A DNA stretch of 64,000 bases. It comes from JAVVHE01 sp038238915 (GTDB lineage: Bacteria > Pseudomonadota > Alphaproteobacteria > Sphingomonadales > Sphingomonadaceae). Where the stretch lies: assembly GCA_038238915.1 (NCBI GenBank), contig JBBSFH010000010.1, forward strand, positions 1-64,000, given 5' to 3'. The first letter of the stretch is position 1; each line of letters opens with the position of its first letter. Shown in pieces: positions 16,248-24,890 of the stretch. The notes below the pieces were generated by a model that was not told where the DNA came from, made no database searches, and saw nothing but the letters and a program-made list of their open reading frames with translations. Position numbers and translations under genes: made by a program.

Positions 16248-18015
16248 GCTCAGCGCGTTCGCTGCGCTGGCGGTGGGGGGCGCGGCGCTCGCGCTGCTGA
16301 CCGCGGCCGCGCAGGACGCACCCAAATCGATCCTGCCCGAAGACGTGTTCGGCCCGCCACCCGCGCAGCAGGTCGCGCCTACGACACCCGCACCAACGAG
16401 CCCCGATCGCGCCCCCGCCGAGCCAGCAGCCGCACCCGGGCAAACAGGCGCGATCCCGCCCGAGCCTGCCGCGGGTGTTCCGGGCCCCGCCGCGACCGCC
16501 GCCAATCCGCTCGATAGTGCAGCCCCCTCGGCCGATATCACTCTGACCGGCGTGCTCTCCCCTGCCGCCGGCGGTTACGGACCGACCACCTTCGGGGGCA
16601 GCGATGGCCGGGTGCTGATTGTGCTGATGCGATCGATGCAGGCGCCGATCGCCTCGCGCTGGGCGCATATCGTGCTTGTGCGCGCGCTCGCGTCGATACA
16701 GCCCGCGCCCGAAAGCGTGCGGCCCGCCGATTGGGTGGCGGAGCGCGCGAACCTGCTGATGCGGCTGGGCGAAGGCGATGTGGCGCACGCGTTGGCCGAA
16801 AGCGTGGCCGTAGATCGCTACACGCCGCGGCTCTATGCGGTCGCCTTCGATGCCGCGCTGGCGGCGGCCGATCCCGCCGCCCTATGCCCGCTCGCGCAGA
16901 CCGGTCAGACGCTGTTCGCCCGGCCCGTCTGGCGATTGGGTGTCGCGATGTGCGCGGCGTTCGATGGCGATGATATCGGTGCCGCGCAGGGGTTTGAGGC
17001 GCTGCGGAGCGAGGGCAAAGTCGATCCGTTCGACATCAGCCTCGCCGAACGGCTGGCGGCGAGCGCGGGCGAGGGCGCGAAGCTCGGTGCCAATGTCGAT
17101 TGGGGCGAGGTGGAGCAGGTGAACCTCTACCGGCTGGGGCTCGGCATGGCTGCGGGAACCGCGCTCCCCGATCGGCTTATGACGAGCCTTCCAGCGCCCG
17201 CGCAGGGCTGGCTGTTCCGCGCGGCGAGTGCGCCCGATGCCACACGCGCGGCGGCGGCGGGTGCTGCGGCCGCGCAGGGAATCGTTGGCGCGAGCGAACT
17301 CGCATCCTTCTGGGCGGCGCTCGCCGCCGATCCGGCGAGCGCGGCGATTGCGGGCGATACGGCTGCGCGGCTGCGGCAGGCTTACGCGGGATCGCCACCC
17401 GACCGCGTGGCGGGAATGCGCGCGCTATGGGAGGCGGCGGGCAACGATCGCTATGCCGGGCTGGTGCTGAGCGCGGGAGCGGCGGCGGGGCTGCGGCCGG
17501 ACAGCCGCTTCATCAAATATGCGCCCGAGATCATGGCGAGCGCACTCGCGGGCGGGCGCGCGGATTCAGCGCTCGGCTGGTGGAAGCTGGCGCAGGCGGA
17601 TGGCGGCTCGATCGAGCGGCGCGCGTGGGCGCTGGCGGCGGTTGCGGACCCGGCGGGCGGGGTGGAGGTGACGCGCGGTCGGTTCGACGATTGGCGCAAG
17701 GCGGACGGCGGCGACGATCATCGCGCGCGGCTGTTGCTCGCGGCGCTGGGCGGGCTGGGGCGCGGCGGCGATCTCGGTGGAGCGCGGCGCGCTCTGGGCA
17801 TGGCCCCGCTTGCGGATCGCTGGACCGCGCGGATCGACGCGGCAGCGATGACGGGCCGTGTGGGAGAAGTGGCGGTGCTCGCGGGCACGGGGCTGCAGTG
17901 CGGCTGGGCGGACGTGCCGCCCGCGCATTTGCAGCATATCTTGGCGGCGCTGGTGCGCGTGGGGCGCGGGACCGAGGCGCGGCTGATCGCAGCCGAAGCG
18001 GTCACGCGCGAATGA
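16228..18015 (+). CDS. Large Ala-rich exported protein of unknown function
   Basis: A 595-aa protein with an N-terminal signal or anchor (about residues 8-29, ending TAAAQDA), then about 70 residues rich in Pro and Ala, then a long Ala/Leu/Gly-rich region likely to be helical and repeat-like. No catalytic motif is apparent. The gene sits between the 45-aa peptide and xerD and overlaps xerD by 4 nt. Conserved gene order upstream of xerD in sphingomonads is my recollection, not something I could test here. It is likely periplasmic. Confidence 0.7.
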   Translation: MPPHRARLSAFAALAVGGAALALLTAAAQDAPKSILPEDVFGPPPAQQVAPTTPAPTSPDRAPAEPAAAPGQTGAIPPEPAAGVPGPAATAANPLDSAAPSADITLTGVLSPAAGGYGPTTFGGSDGRVLIVLMRSMQAPIASRWAHIVLVRALASIQPAPESVRPADWVAERANLLMRLGEGDVAHALAESVAVDRYTPRLYAVAFDAALAAADPAALCPLAQTGQTLFARPVWRLGVAMCAAFDGDDIGAAQGFEALRSEGKVDPFDISLAERLAASAGEGAKLGANVDWGEVEQVNLYRLGLGMAAGTALPDRLMTSLPAPAQGWLFRAASAPDATRAAAAGAAAAQGIVGASELASFWAALAADPASAAIAGDTAARLRQAYAGSPPDRVAGMRALWEAAGNDRYAGLVLSAGAAAGLRPDSRFIKYAPEIMASALAGGRADSALGWWKLAQADGGSIERRAWALAAVADPAGGVEVTRGRFDDWRKADGGDDHRARLLLAALGGLGRGGDLGGARRALGMAPLADRWTARIDAAAMTGRVGEVAVLAGTGLQCGWADVPPAHLQHILAALVRVGRGTEARLIAAEAVTRE

Positions 18016-18893
18016 CCGATCTTTCGGACGCGCGCGCGCGCGCATTATTTCTGGACATGCTTGCCGCCGAGGCAGGCGTCGCGCGCAATACGATCCTCGC
18101 CTATGAACGCGATCTGCGGTTGGCGAGCGAGGAACTGGAAGGCGGGCTCGTGCGCGCGGGCGAGGACGATCTCTCGCGGCTGGCGGCATCGTGGGCGGGG
18201 CTGGCGCGCGCATCGGTGGCGCGCAACGCATCGGCGCTGCGGCGGTTCTTCGGGTTTTTGGCGGCCGAGAGCCACCGCGCGGACGATCCCAGTCGTCATC
18301 TCCCCCGCCCCGGTGCTGCGCGCGGCCTGCCCAAGACGCTAAGCGGAGACGAAGCCGCCGCCATGTGCGATGCCGCCGCGCGCGCGGCAGAGGAACAGCC
18401 GGGGATGCGCTCGGCGCGACTGCGCGCGCTGATCGAACTGCTCTACGGCTCGGGCCTGCGTGCGACCGAACTAGTGAGCCTCGAACGACGCGCGATCGAT
18501 CTAACTCGCCCCTATGCGATCGTGCGCGGCAAGGGGAACAAGGAACGGCTGGTGCCGGTGGGGCGGCGCGCCCTTGAAGCCGTGACGGCCTACCAGCCGC
18601 ACGTGCCCGGCGGCTCCGCATGGCTGTTCCCATCGGGCAAGACGCACCTCACCCGCGTGCGCCTGTTCCAGCTGATCAAGGCCTTGGCGGCGGACGCGGG
18701 GATCGCTCCCGAACGCGTTTCCCCGCATGTGCTGCGACACGCCTTTGCGACGCACCTGCTGGCGGGCGGAGCGGACCTCCGCGCGTTGCAGACGATGCTC
18801 GGCCATGCCGATATCGCAACCACGCAAATCTACACACATGTGGAAGCCAGCCGATTGACCGAGATCGTGAACACCAAGCATCCACTCGCATGA
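18012..18893 (+). CDS. xerD: Tyrosine recombinase XerD
   Basis: A 293-aa site-specific recombinase that resolves chromosome dimers at dif together with XerC. An N-terminal SAM-like core-binding domain precedes the catalytic domain. Catalytic residues are visible: Arg in YGSGLRATELVSLE, Lys in KGNKERLVPVG, HxxR in HVLRHAFATHLL, His in LGHADIATTQ and the Tyr nucleophile in IYTHVEASRL. ATG at 18012. The XerD label is favoured over XerC by the coupling with accA, a common alphaproteobacterial neighbour. Overlaps accA by 4 nt. Confidence 0.85.
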   Translation: MTDLSDARARALFLDMLAAEAGVARNTILAYERDLRLASEELEGGLVRAGEDDLSRLAASWAGLARASVARNASALRRFFGFLAAESHRADDPSRHLPRPGAARGLPKTLSGDEAAAMCDAAARAAEEQPGMRSARLRALIELLYGSGLRATELVSLERRAIDLTRPYAIVRGKGNKERLVPVGRRALEAVTAYQPHVPGGSAWLFPSGKTHLTRVRLFQLIKALAADAGIAPERVSPHVLRHAFATHLLAGGADLRALQTMLGHADIATTQIYTHVEASRLTEIVNTKHPLA

Positions 18894-19813
18894 TCCTCGA
18901 TTTCGAAAAACCCGTCGCCGAAATCGAGACGCGGCTCGCCGAACTCAAGCGCGATCTGCCGAACGCACCCGAAATCGCCCGGCTCGAGGCGCGCGTGGAG
19001 CGCGCGCGGCGCGAGCTGTTCGGGCGGCTGACCCCCATTCAGCGCACCCAGATCGCGCGCCACCCCGAGCGGCCGCATTTCGAGGATTATGTGCGCCTGC
19101 TGGTCGAGGATTTCACTCCCTTGAGCGGCGATCGGCGGTTCGGCGAGGATGCGGCGATCGTCGGTGGACCGGGGCGGTGGCGGGGGCGGCCCGTGATGCT
19201 GATCGGGCACGAGAAGGGGCGCGATACGGCGGGGCGTGTGGCGCATAATTTCGGCATGGCGCGGCCTGAGGGGTATCGCAAAGCCTCGCGGTTGATCGAA
19301 CTGGCTGGACGGATGGGGATACCCATCGTGACGTTGGTGGATACACCGGGCGCATTCCCCGGCATCGATGCGGAGGAACGTGGCCAGGCCGAAGCGATCG
19401 CGCGCGCGACGCAGTCGTGCCTCGCGGTGCCCGTTCCGTTCGTGAGCGTAATCGTCGGCGAGGGCGGATCGGGCGGCGCGATCGCCATCGCGGCGGCGAA
19501 TGCGGTGCTGATGCTGGAACACGCCGTCTATTCGGTGATCTCGCCCGAGGGCGGCGCGTCGATCCTGTTCAAGACGCGCGACAAGGCCGCAGATATGGCG
19601 GCTGCGTTCAAACTGACCGCACCGGATCTTCTGGGCTTGGGGCTGATCGACGGCATCGTGCCCGAACCGCTGGGCGGCGCGCATCGGGATCACGCGACGA
19701 CGGCGGCTGCGGTGGGCGACGCGGTGGCGGGGGCCTTGGCACTGATGGCCGGCGCGACCGGTATGGAGTTGCGCGAGGCGCGGCGGGCGAAGTTCGCGGC
19801 GATGGGAGGGTAA
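18890..19813 (+). CDS. accA: Acetyl-CoA carboxylase carboxyltransferase, alpha subunit
   Basis: A 307-aa subunit which, with AccD, transfers CO2 from biotin to acetyl-CoA and so starts fatty-acid synthesis. N-terminal DFEKPVAEIETRLAEL and the crotonase-like core with GHEKGRDTAGRVAHNFGMAR, VTLVDTPGAFPGIDAEERG, GEGGSGGAIAI and SPEGGASILFKTRDKA are typical. The gene overlaps the xerD stop. It ends the rightward chain that starts with the 45-aa peptide. Confidence 0.95.
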   Translation: MILDFEKPVAEIETRLAELKRDLPNAPEIARLEARVERARRELFGRLTPIQRTQIARHPERPHFEDYVRLLVEDFTPLSGDRRFGEDAAIVGGPGRWRGRPVMLIGHEKGRDTAGRVAHNFGMARPEGYRKASRLIELAGRMGIPIVTLVDTPGAFPGIDAEERGQAEAIARATQSCLAVPVPFVSVIVGEGGSGGAIAIAAANAVLMLEHAVYSVISPEGGASILFKTRDKAADMAAAFKLTAPDLLGLGLIDGIVPEPLGGAHRDHATTAAAVGDAVAGALALMAGATGMELREARRAKFAAMGG

Positions 19814-19928
19814 CGAACGCTAACGTGCTACATGCGGCCATGGGCATCTTGCCGTACCAAAGCTTGTTGCGAGGGTTTTGGTCCGGCTACAACGTTACCT
19901 GCTGGAGATGGTTTGCCAAGGAGCGGAC

Positions 19929-20771
19929 ATGCGCGTTGTACCCCCGGACTGCACCAACATGGGGGATCCCGTTCTTATCGCCACGGTTGGCCGCTCCGGA
20001 ACACATCTTCTGATCGATACGCTGCGGCATCAGTTTGCCCCTTTCTCGCTGCGAAAATATCCCGCGCAGGCAATCACCGCGCTGTTCGTACCGCTCGATC
20101 AGGTGGCCGATCGCACATATCCCGCCCGGGCGGCATGGCGGACCTTCGGCCGTGCGCGGCGGGCGGTGGCGCGTGCACATGGCTGGCCGGGAATGATCGA
20201 TCGGCTGAGCCTTGTTGATCCGCAGATGAGTGCGTTTGTGCGAGAGCGCAGCAGCGTGATTTCGGGCGTGCGCTCGCCCATCGTCGCGTTCCCGAAACTT
20301 TGGGCGATGGCCGCGCAGCATCAGAAGTGGTCCGGCGACGTCGATGGCCAGGAAACCTTTATCGCGGAGCGCGCGCAGCAGTGGGCGGCGCAGGTAGACG
20401 CGACGTGGCACGCGCCTCGTACCATGTTCGTGCGGCTCGAGGAAATGCTCGAGACCCCCGAACGCGAGATCGCGCGTATGGGCGAGTTCCTTGGGCTGAA
20501 GCCGCGGATGCGCGCTCCGCTGCTGATCCCGCCATTTCGCAGCCGCACTGCGGTGCGCATTAGCCGCCTCGGGATCCGCCCGCTCTCGACACATCATTTC
20601 GTGCGCGAACAGATGCGCCGAGATTTTCCGCTTGAATGGACAGCCGAGCGGCTCGCGATCCTCGATCGGTATGCGGGCGATGCGATGGAACGCCTGGGTT
20701 ATCCACGCCCGGCGGAGGGTCCGGCAACGTCGCTGGCTCGCCCGGCGCCCCAGTTCAGCGCGGTCGGCTAA
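19929..20771 (+). CDS. Sulfotransferase-fold protein
   Basis: A 280-aa protein with the PAPS-binding 5'-phosphosulfate loop ATVGRSGTHLLIDTLR near the N-terminus and a 3'-phosphate region SGVRSPIVAFPKLW, as in the Sulfotransfer_1 family. The C-terminal part contains EREIARMGEFLGLK, common in these enzymes. It would move a sulfo group from PAPS to an unknown acceptor; acceptor and cellular location are not readable. ATG at 19929 was chosen over an upstream one at 19878 because AAGGAG lies 7 nt before it. It converges with mfd, the stops overlapping by 4 nt. Confidence 0.75.
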   Translation: MRVVPPDCTNMGDPVLIATVGRSGTHLLIDTLRHQFAPFSLRKYPAQAITALFVPLDQVADRTYPARAAWRTFGRARRAVARAHGWPGMIDRLSLVDPQMSAFVRERSSVISGVRSPIVAFPKLWAMAAQHQKWSGDVDGQETFIAERAQQWAAQVDATWHAPRTMFVRLEEMLETPEREIARMGEFLGLKPRMRAPLLIPPFRSRTAVRISRLGIRPLSTHHFVREQMRRDFPLEWTAERLAILDRYAGDAMERLGYPRPAEGPATSLARPAPQFSAVG

Positions 20772-23700
20772 CGCCCACCCACGCGCTTGGCGCGAAAAAC
20801 GCCCACTGGTGGCGGCGCTGTCCTGGATTGGACCGATACTGTGGTAACTTCGGGTTCGCCCCTGGCGAGCTTGGCGAGCACCTTCGCCAGATGTAGCGCG
20901 CCAGTCAGCCGCGCCTCGCGCGCGTCCCACGCGCGCTCGACGAACAGCTTGCTATCGGGCCGTAGTCGCGCGGTGCCATTCAGCCGGGCGACGAAGCGCA
21001 TCACGCCTTCAGGATTGGGCGGCGTATCGCCCCAGAACGCGACCAGCGCGCCCTTCGGCCCAGCATCCAGTTTGGACACCCCGGCGCGCTTCAGGAACAG
21101 CTTGATCTCATAAACGCCAAGCAGGTTTTTCGCCTCTTCCGGCAGCGGCCCGAAGCGATCGATCAGCTCGCCGGCGAACGACTCCAGAGCAGCCTTGCCC
21201 TGCACGTCGTTCAGCCGCCGGTAGAGCGCCATGCGCAGGTTCAGATCGGACACATAGCTGTCCGGGATCAGGATGGTGGCGTCAACGGTGATCTGCGGGC
21301 TGAATTCCTCGGCGGGCGGCGGATCGCCCGATACGCCCGCTTTGGCGGTCTGGATCGCCTCCTCGAGCATCTCCTGATACAGTTCGAACCCAATCTCGCG
21401 GATATGGCCCGATTGCTCGTCGCCGAGCAGATTGCCCGCGCCGCGAATGTCCAGATCGTGGCTGGCAAGCTGGAACCCCGCGCCGAGCGAATCGAGCGAG
21501 GAGAGCACTTTCAGCCGCTTGTCCGCCGCCTCGGTGATCGGCGCATCGTCGGGCGTCGTCAGATACGCATAGGCGCGCGCCTTCGATCGGCCGACGCGCC
21601 CGCGCAACTGATATAATTGCGCCAGCCCGAACATGTCCGCGCGATGCACAATCAAAGTATTCGCGCTGGGAATATCGATCCCGCTCTCGATAATACTGGT
21701 GCTCAGCAGCACGTCGTAGCGCCGATCGTAAAACGCGCTCATCCGGTCCTCGACTTCGGACGGGGCCATCTGTCCATGCGCCGAAATAGGTTTCACCTCG
21801 GGAACATGATCGTGGAGGAACCGCTCCAGATCGGGCATGTCCGCGATGCGCGGCGTCACCATGAACGTCTGCCCGCCGCGCGCGCGTTCGCGTAGCAGCG
21901 CCTCGCGCAATGTCGCGGCATCCCACGGCGAGACATAGGTGCGGACCGCCAGCCGATCGACCGGCGGCGTGGCGATGATCGACAGTTCGCGTAAGCCCGA
22001 CATCGCCATCTGCAACGTGCGCGGGATCGGGGTGGCTGTCAGCGTCAGCACATGTACATCTGTCTTCAGCGCCTTCAGTTTCTCCTTGGCCGCCACTCCG
22101 AAGCGCTGCTCCTCGTCCACGATCACCAGCCCCAGCCGGTCGAAGCTCACCGTCTTGGACAGGATCGCGTGCGTGCCGACCACGATATCGACCGTGCCGT
22201 CGGCCAGCCCGTCGCGCGCCGCCTTCGCCTCCGCCGCGTTCACCAGCCGCGAAAGCTGGCGCACCTGCACCGGGAATCCCTGAAACCGGTCGCGGAAATT
22301 GGCGTAATGCTGGCGCGCAAGCAAGGTGGTAGGGGCGACGATCGCCACCTGCATCCCCTGCATCGCGGCGACGAACGCGGCGCGCAACGCCACCTCGGTC
22401 TTGCCGAAGCCCACGTCGCCACACACCAGCCGGTCCATCGGCTTGCCGCTGGCGAGGTCCGCCAGCACGTCGTCCACCGCCTTCAGCTGATCGTCGGTTT
22501 CCACATAGGGGAAGCGATCGACGAACTCGGCAAAGGCGTGCGGATCGGGAACCATCGCATCCGCCTGCCGCTGCGCGCGTTCGGCGGCGGTCTTGAGCAG
22601 TTGATCGGCAATTTCCTTGATGCGCTCCTTCATGCGCGCCTTGCGGCCCTGCCACGCGGCACCGCCGATCTTGTCGAGGCTGACCCCCTCGGTCTCCGCG
22701 CCGTAGCGCGAGAGGACGTCGATATTTTCCACCGGCACGAACAGCGTGCCGCCGTCGTATTGGAGGCGCACGCAATCATGGCTCGCGCCCGCGATCTGGA
22801 GCGGCTCCAGCCCCTCGAACCGGCCGATCCCATGCTCGCGGTGGACGACGTAATCCCCCGGCGTCAGCGTCGCCATTTCGGCGAGGAAGGCGTCCGCCTT
22901 GCGGTTGCGACGGCGGCGCACCAGCCGCTCGCCGAGCATGTCCTGCTCGGTCAGCACGCTCACATTGCCGAGCGCGAAGCCGTGATCGAGCGCCACCACC
23001 ATCAAGGCCACGCGCCCATCGGCGGCGAGGCCCTGCGCGCCCTGCCAGCTTTCGGCGTCGGCAGCCTTCTCAAGCCCGTGATCCTCGAGCAAACCCTTCA
23101 GCCGGTCCCGCGCGCCGCGCGAATAGGTGGCGAGGATCGTGCGCCGCTTCGCCTTGCGCTCGGCGGCGATGTGCGAAACCACCGCCTCGTACACATTGGT
23201 GTTGGCCGCACGTTCGGGGGTGAAATCGCGCGGGGGGCGTGCCTTCAGATCCAGCACGTTCGCGCCTTCGGAGTCGAAGGGCGAGGTCACGTGCGCGCGG
23301 TGCGCCTTGATCGCCGCGTCCCATTCGGCCGCGCCCAGATGCAGCTTCACCGGCGGCAGCGGCCGGTACCCGCCACGCGTGGTGGCGAGCATTGCGACGC
23401 GGTTCTGGAAATAATCGTCGAGCGTCTCGAACCGGCGTCGCGCGCTATCGATCGTCGCTGCATCGCGGACGATCACATCCTTGGGGCCAAGGTAATCGAA
23501 CAAAGTCGCCAGCTTTTCCTCGAACAGCGGCAGATAATGCTCCATCCCCGCCATGCGACGGCCCTCGCTCACCGCCTCGTACAGCGGGTCGGCGGTCGCC
23601 CCGGTGCCGAACGCCGCGACATAGCCCTGGCGGAAGCGGCGGATGCTTCCTTCGTCGAGCAACGCCTCGGAGACGGGGAGCAGCGTGAAGCCGGTCGCGG

Positions 23701-24316
23701 TCTCGATCGTGCGCTGGGTACCGATCTCGAAGCGCCGCAGCGTCTCGATCTCGTCGCCGAAGAAGTCGAGCCGGAGCGGCGTGCGCTCGCCTGCGGGGAA
23801 GACATCGATCAGCCCGCCGCGAACTGCATATTCGCCCGCTTCCACCACCGTATCCACCCGGACGTAGCCGTTGGCCGAAAGCAGCGCGGAGAGCTGATCG
23901 CGGTCGAGCGCCTCGCGCGGTTTGATCACCCGCGTCGCCGCGACGATCCGCTCGGGCATCAGCACGCGCTGGGTGAGCGCGTTCAGCGTGGTCACCACCA
24001 GCTGCGGCCCGCTGGGCTGGTGGGTGAGCCGAGCAAGCCCCGACAGCCGATCCGCGCTCGATCGCGCCGAGGGGGAGGCGCGGTCATAGGGCAGGCAGTC
24101 CCACGCGGGGAGCAGCAATGTCTCCAGATCGGGCGCGAAGAATTGCGCTGCATCGGCGAGGTTGCGCGCGTGCGCCTCGTCCTCCGCGACGAATACCGCG
24201 CGCGCGGGGGCGGCGGCGCGCGCGAGGTCCGCCATCAGCCAGGGTTGCAGGCCCTCGGGGCAATTGGCGAGCGTGAGGGGGGCCTTGGCGGCGAGGATGG
24301 GTTTTGGGTCGATCAC
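20768..24316 (-). CDS. mfd: Transcription-repair coupling factor
   Basis: A protein of about 1182 aa that removes RNA polymerase stalled at DNA damage and recruits UvrA. Visible parts are UvrB-like N-terminal modules, the RNA-polymerase-interaction region (GDYVVHREHGIGRFEGLE), and the RecG-like translocase with VCGDVGFGKTEVALRAAFVA (Walker A) and VDEEQRFGV (DEEQ box). The C-terminal TRCF domain follows. Start is taken as GTG at 24316, giving IDPKPILAAK; a longer ATG start at 24355 would read through the end of the upstream small gene. Only 1 nt separates it from that gene's stop. Confidence 0.95.
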   Translation of the reverse strand: MIDPKPILAAKAPLTLANCPEGLQPWLMADLARAAAPARAVFVAEDEAHARNLADAAQFFAPDLETLLLPAWDCLPYDRASPSARSSADRLSGLARLTHQPSGPQLVVTTLNALTQRVLMPERIVAATRVIKPREALDRDQLSALLSANGYVRVDTVVEAGEYAVRGGLIDVFPAGERTPLRLDFFGDEIETLRRFEIGTQRTIETATGFTLLPVSEALLDEGSIRRFRQGYVAAFGTGATADPLYEAVSEGRRMAGMEHYLPLFEEKLATLFDYLGPKDVIVRDAATIDSARRRFETLDDYFQNRVAMLATTRGGYRPLPPVKLHLGAAEWDAAIKAHRAHVTSPFDSEGANVLDLKARPPRDFTPERAANTNVYEAVVSHIAAERKAKRRTILATYSRGARDRLKGLLEDHGLEKAADAESWQGAQGLAADGRVALMVVALDHGFALGNVSVLTEQDMLGERLVRRRRNRKADAFLAEMATLTPGDYVVHREHGIGRFEGLEPLQIAGASHDCVRLQYDGGTLFVPVENIDVLSRYGAETEGVSLDKIGGAAWQGRKARMKERIKEIADQLLKTAAERAQRQADAMVPDPHAFAEFVDRFPYVETDDQLKAVDDVLADLASGKPMDRLVCGDVGFGKTEVALRAAFVAAMQGMQVAIVAPTTLLARQHYANFRDRFQGFPVQVRQLSRLVNAAEAKAARDGLADGTVDIVVGTHAILSKTVSFDRLGLVIVDEEQRFGVAAKEKLKALKTDVHVLTLTATPIPRTLQMAMSGLRELSIIATPPVDRLAVRTYVSPWDAATLREALLRERARGGQTFMVTPRIADMPDLERFLHDHVPEVKPISAHGQMAPSEVEDRMSAFYDRRYDVLLSTSIIESGIDIPSANTLIVHRADMFGLAQLYQLRGRVGRSKARAYAYLTTPDDAPITEAADKRLKVLSSLDSLGAGFQLASHDLDIRGAGNLLGDEQSGHIREIGFELYQEMLEEAIQTAKAGVSGDPPPAEEFSPQITVDATILIPDSYVSDLNLRMALYRRLNDVQGKAALESFAGELIDRFGPLPEEAKNLLGVYEIKLFLKRAGVSKLDAGPKGALVAFWGDTPPNPEGVMRFVARLNGTARLRPDSKLFVERAWDAREARLTGALHLAKVLAKLARGEPEVTTVSVQSRTAPPPVGVFRAKRVGGR

Positions 24317-24317
24317 G

Positions 24318-24542
24318 TCAATCGTCTGTCGGTTCTGATTTACCGAGTGAAGCAAGACGGTCCAGCAATGCCCCGACTTTGTCGAGCGTCAAGCGCGCTT
24401 GACTACGGTCTACACCTATAAGAGTTTGAAACTCCCAGTCTTCAATATGTGAGCGATTGCATATTTCGTTCAGGCAATTGTTTATAGCTATCCAGTCTTG
24501 TTGCGAAAGAGTCAGCGACGCTAAATTGTCCTGATTAATCAC
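24318..24542 (-). CDS. AT-rich small protein between sdhE and mfd
   Basis: A 74-aa soluble, acidic protein starting MINQDNLASLTLSQQDWIAI and containing EDWEFQTLIGVDRSQARLTL. No family that I can name. G+C content is clearly lower than the flanking genes. It overlaps the sdhE stop by 4 nt and ends 1 nt before the mfd GTG, so it sits inside a translationally coupled run. It resembles short hypothetical proteins with an FQT-x-x-G-x-x-R core, but that is an impression only. Confidence 0.6.
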   Translation of the reverse strand: MINQDNLASLTLSQQDWIAINNCLNEICNRSHIEDWEFQTLIGVDRSQARLTLDKVGALLDRLASLGKSEPTDD

Positions 24543-24814
24543 CGCGCCACCGCGATATAATCCAGCCGCCGCATCGCCTCCATCAGCGGCCCTTCATGTG
24601 CCGCCGGACACGCCGCCGTGCCGATCGCCCACGCCATCACGTCTGCGTCCTGCTCGTGCAGCAGCGCCTCCGCCCAAGCGATCTCGGCCTCGCCCCACTC
24701 CGCAACGCGGGCCCTCACAAAGCCGCCGATCAGCATATCGGCCTCTTTCGTCCCCCTGTGATCGCCACGAAAGGCGAGGCGACGGCGGCGGTCTTCGAGC
24801 GAGAGCTGGGTCAA
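24539..24814 (-). CDS. sdhE: FAD assembly factor SdhE (succinate dehydrogenase)
   Basis: A 91-aa protein of the SdhE/Sdh5 family. It helps attach FAD covalently to SdhA. The hallmark RGxxE motif is present as RGTKEADMLIGGFV, followed by the helical bundle and WAEALLHEQDADVMAWAIG. It lies first in a leftward run with the 74-aa gene and mfd, and is divergent from recG over 76 nt. Confidence 0.85.
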   Translation of the reverse strand: MTQLSLEDRRRRLAFRGDHRGTKEADMLIGGFVRARVAEWGEAEIAWAEALLHEQDADVMAWAIGTAACPAAHEGPLMEAMRRLDYIAVAR

Positions 24815-24890
24815 CGGGCGGCCTCAATGCAGCAGCGCCCGCGCACCCGTGGCGGGCGGCGGGGCAGGCGTCTAGAACGCTTGCCTAGCG

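Noticed and set aside
22052..24421. Long plus-strand frame of 789 codons
   Set aside because: It is the antisense of mfd, whose helicase motifs are clear; its composition is Arg/His/Ala-rich as expected for a shadow frame.
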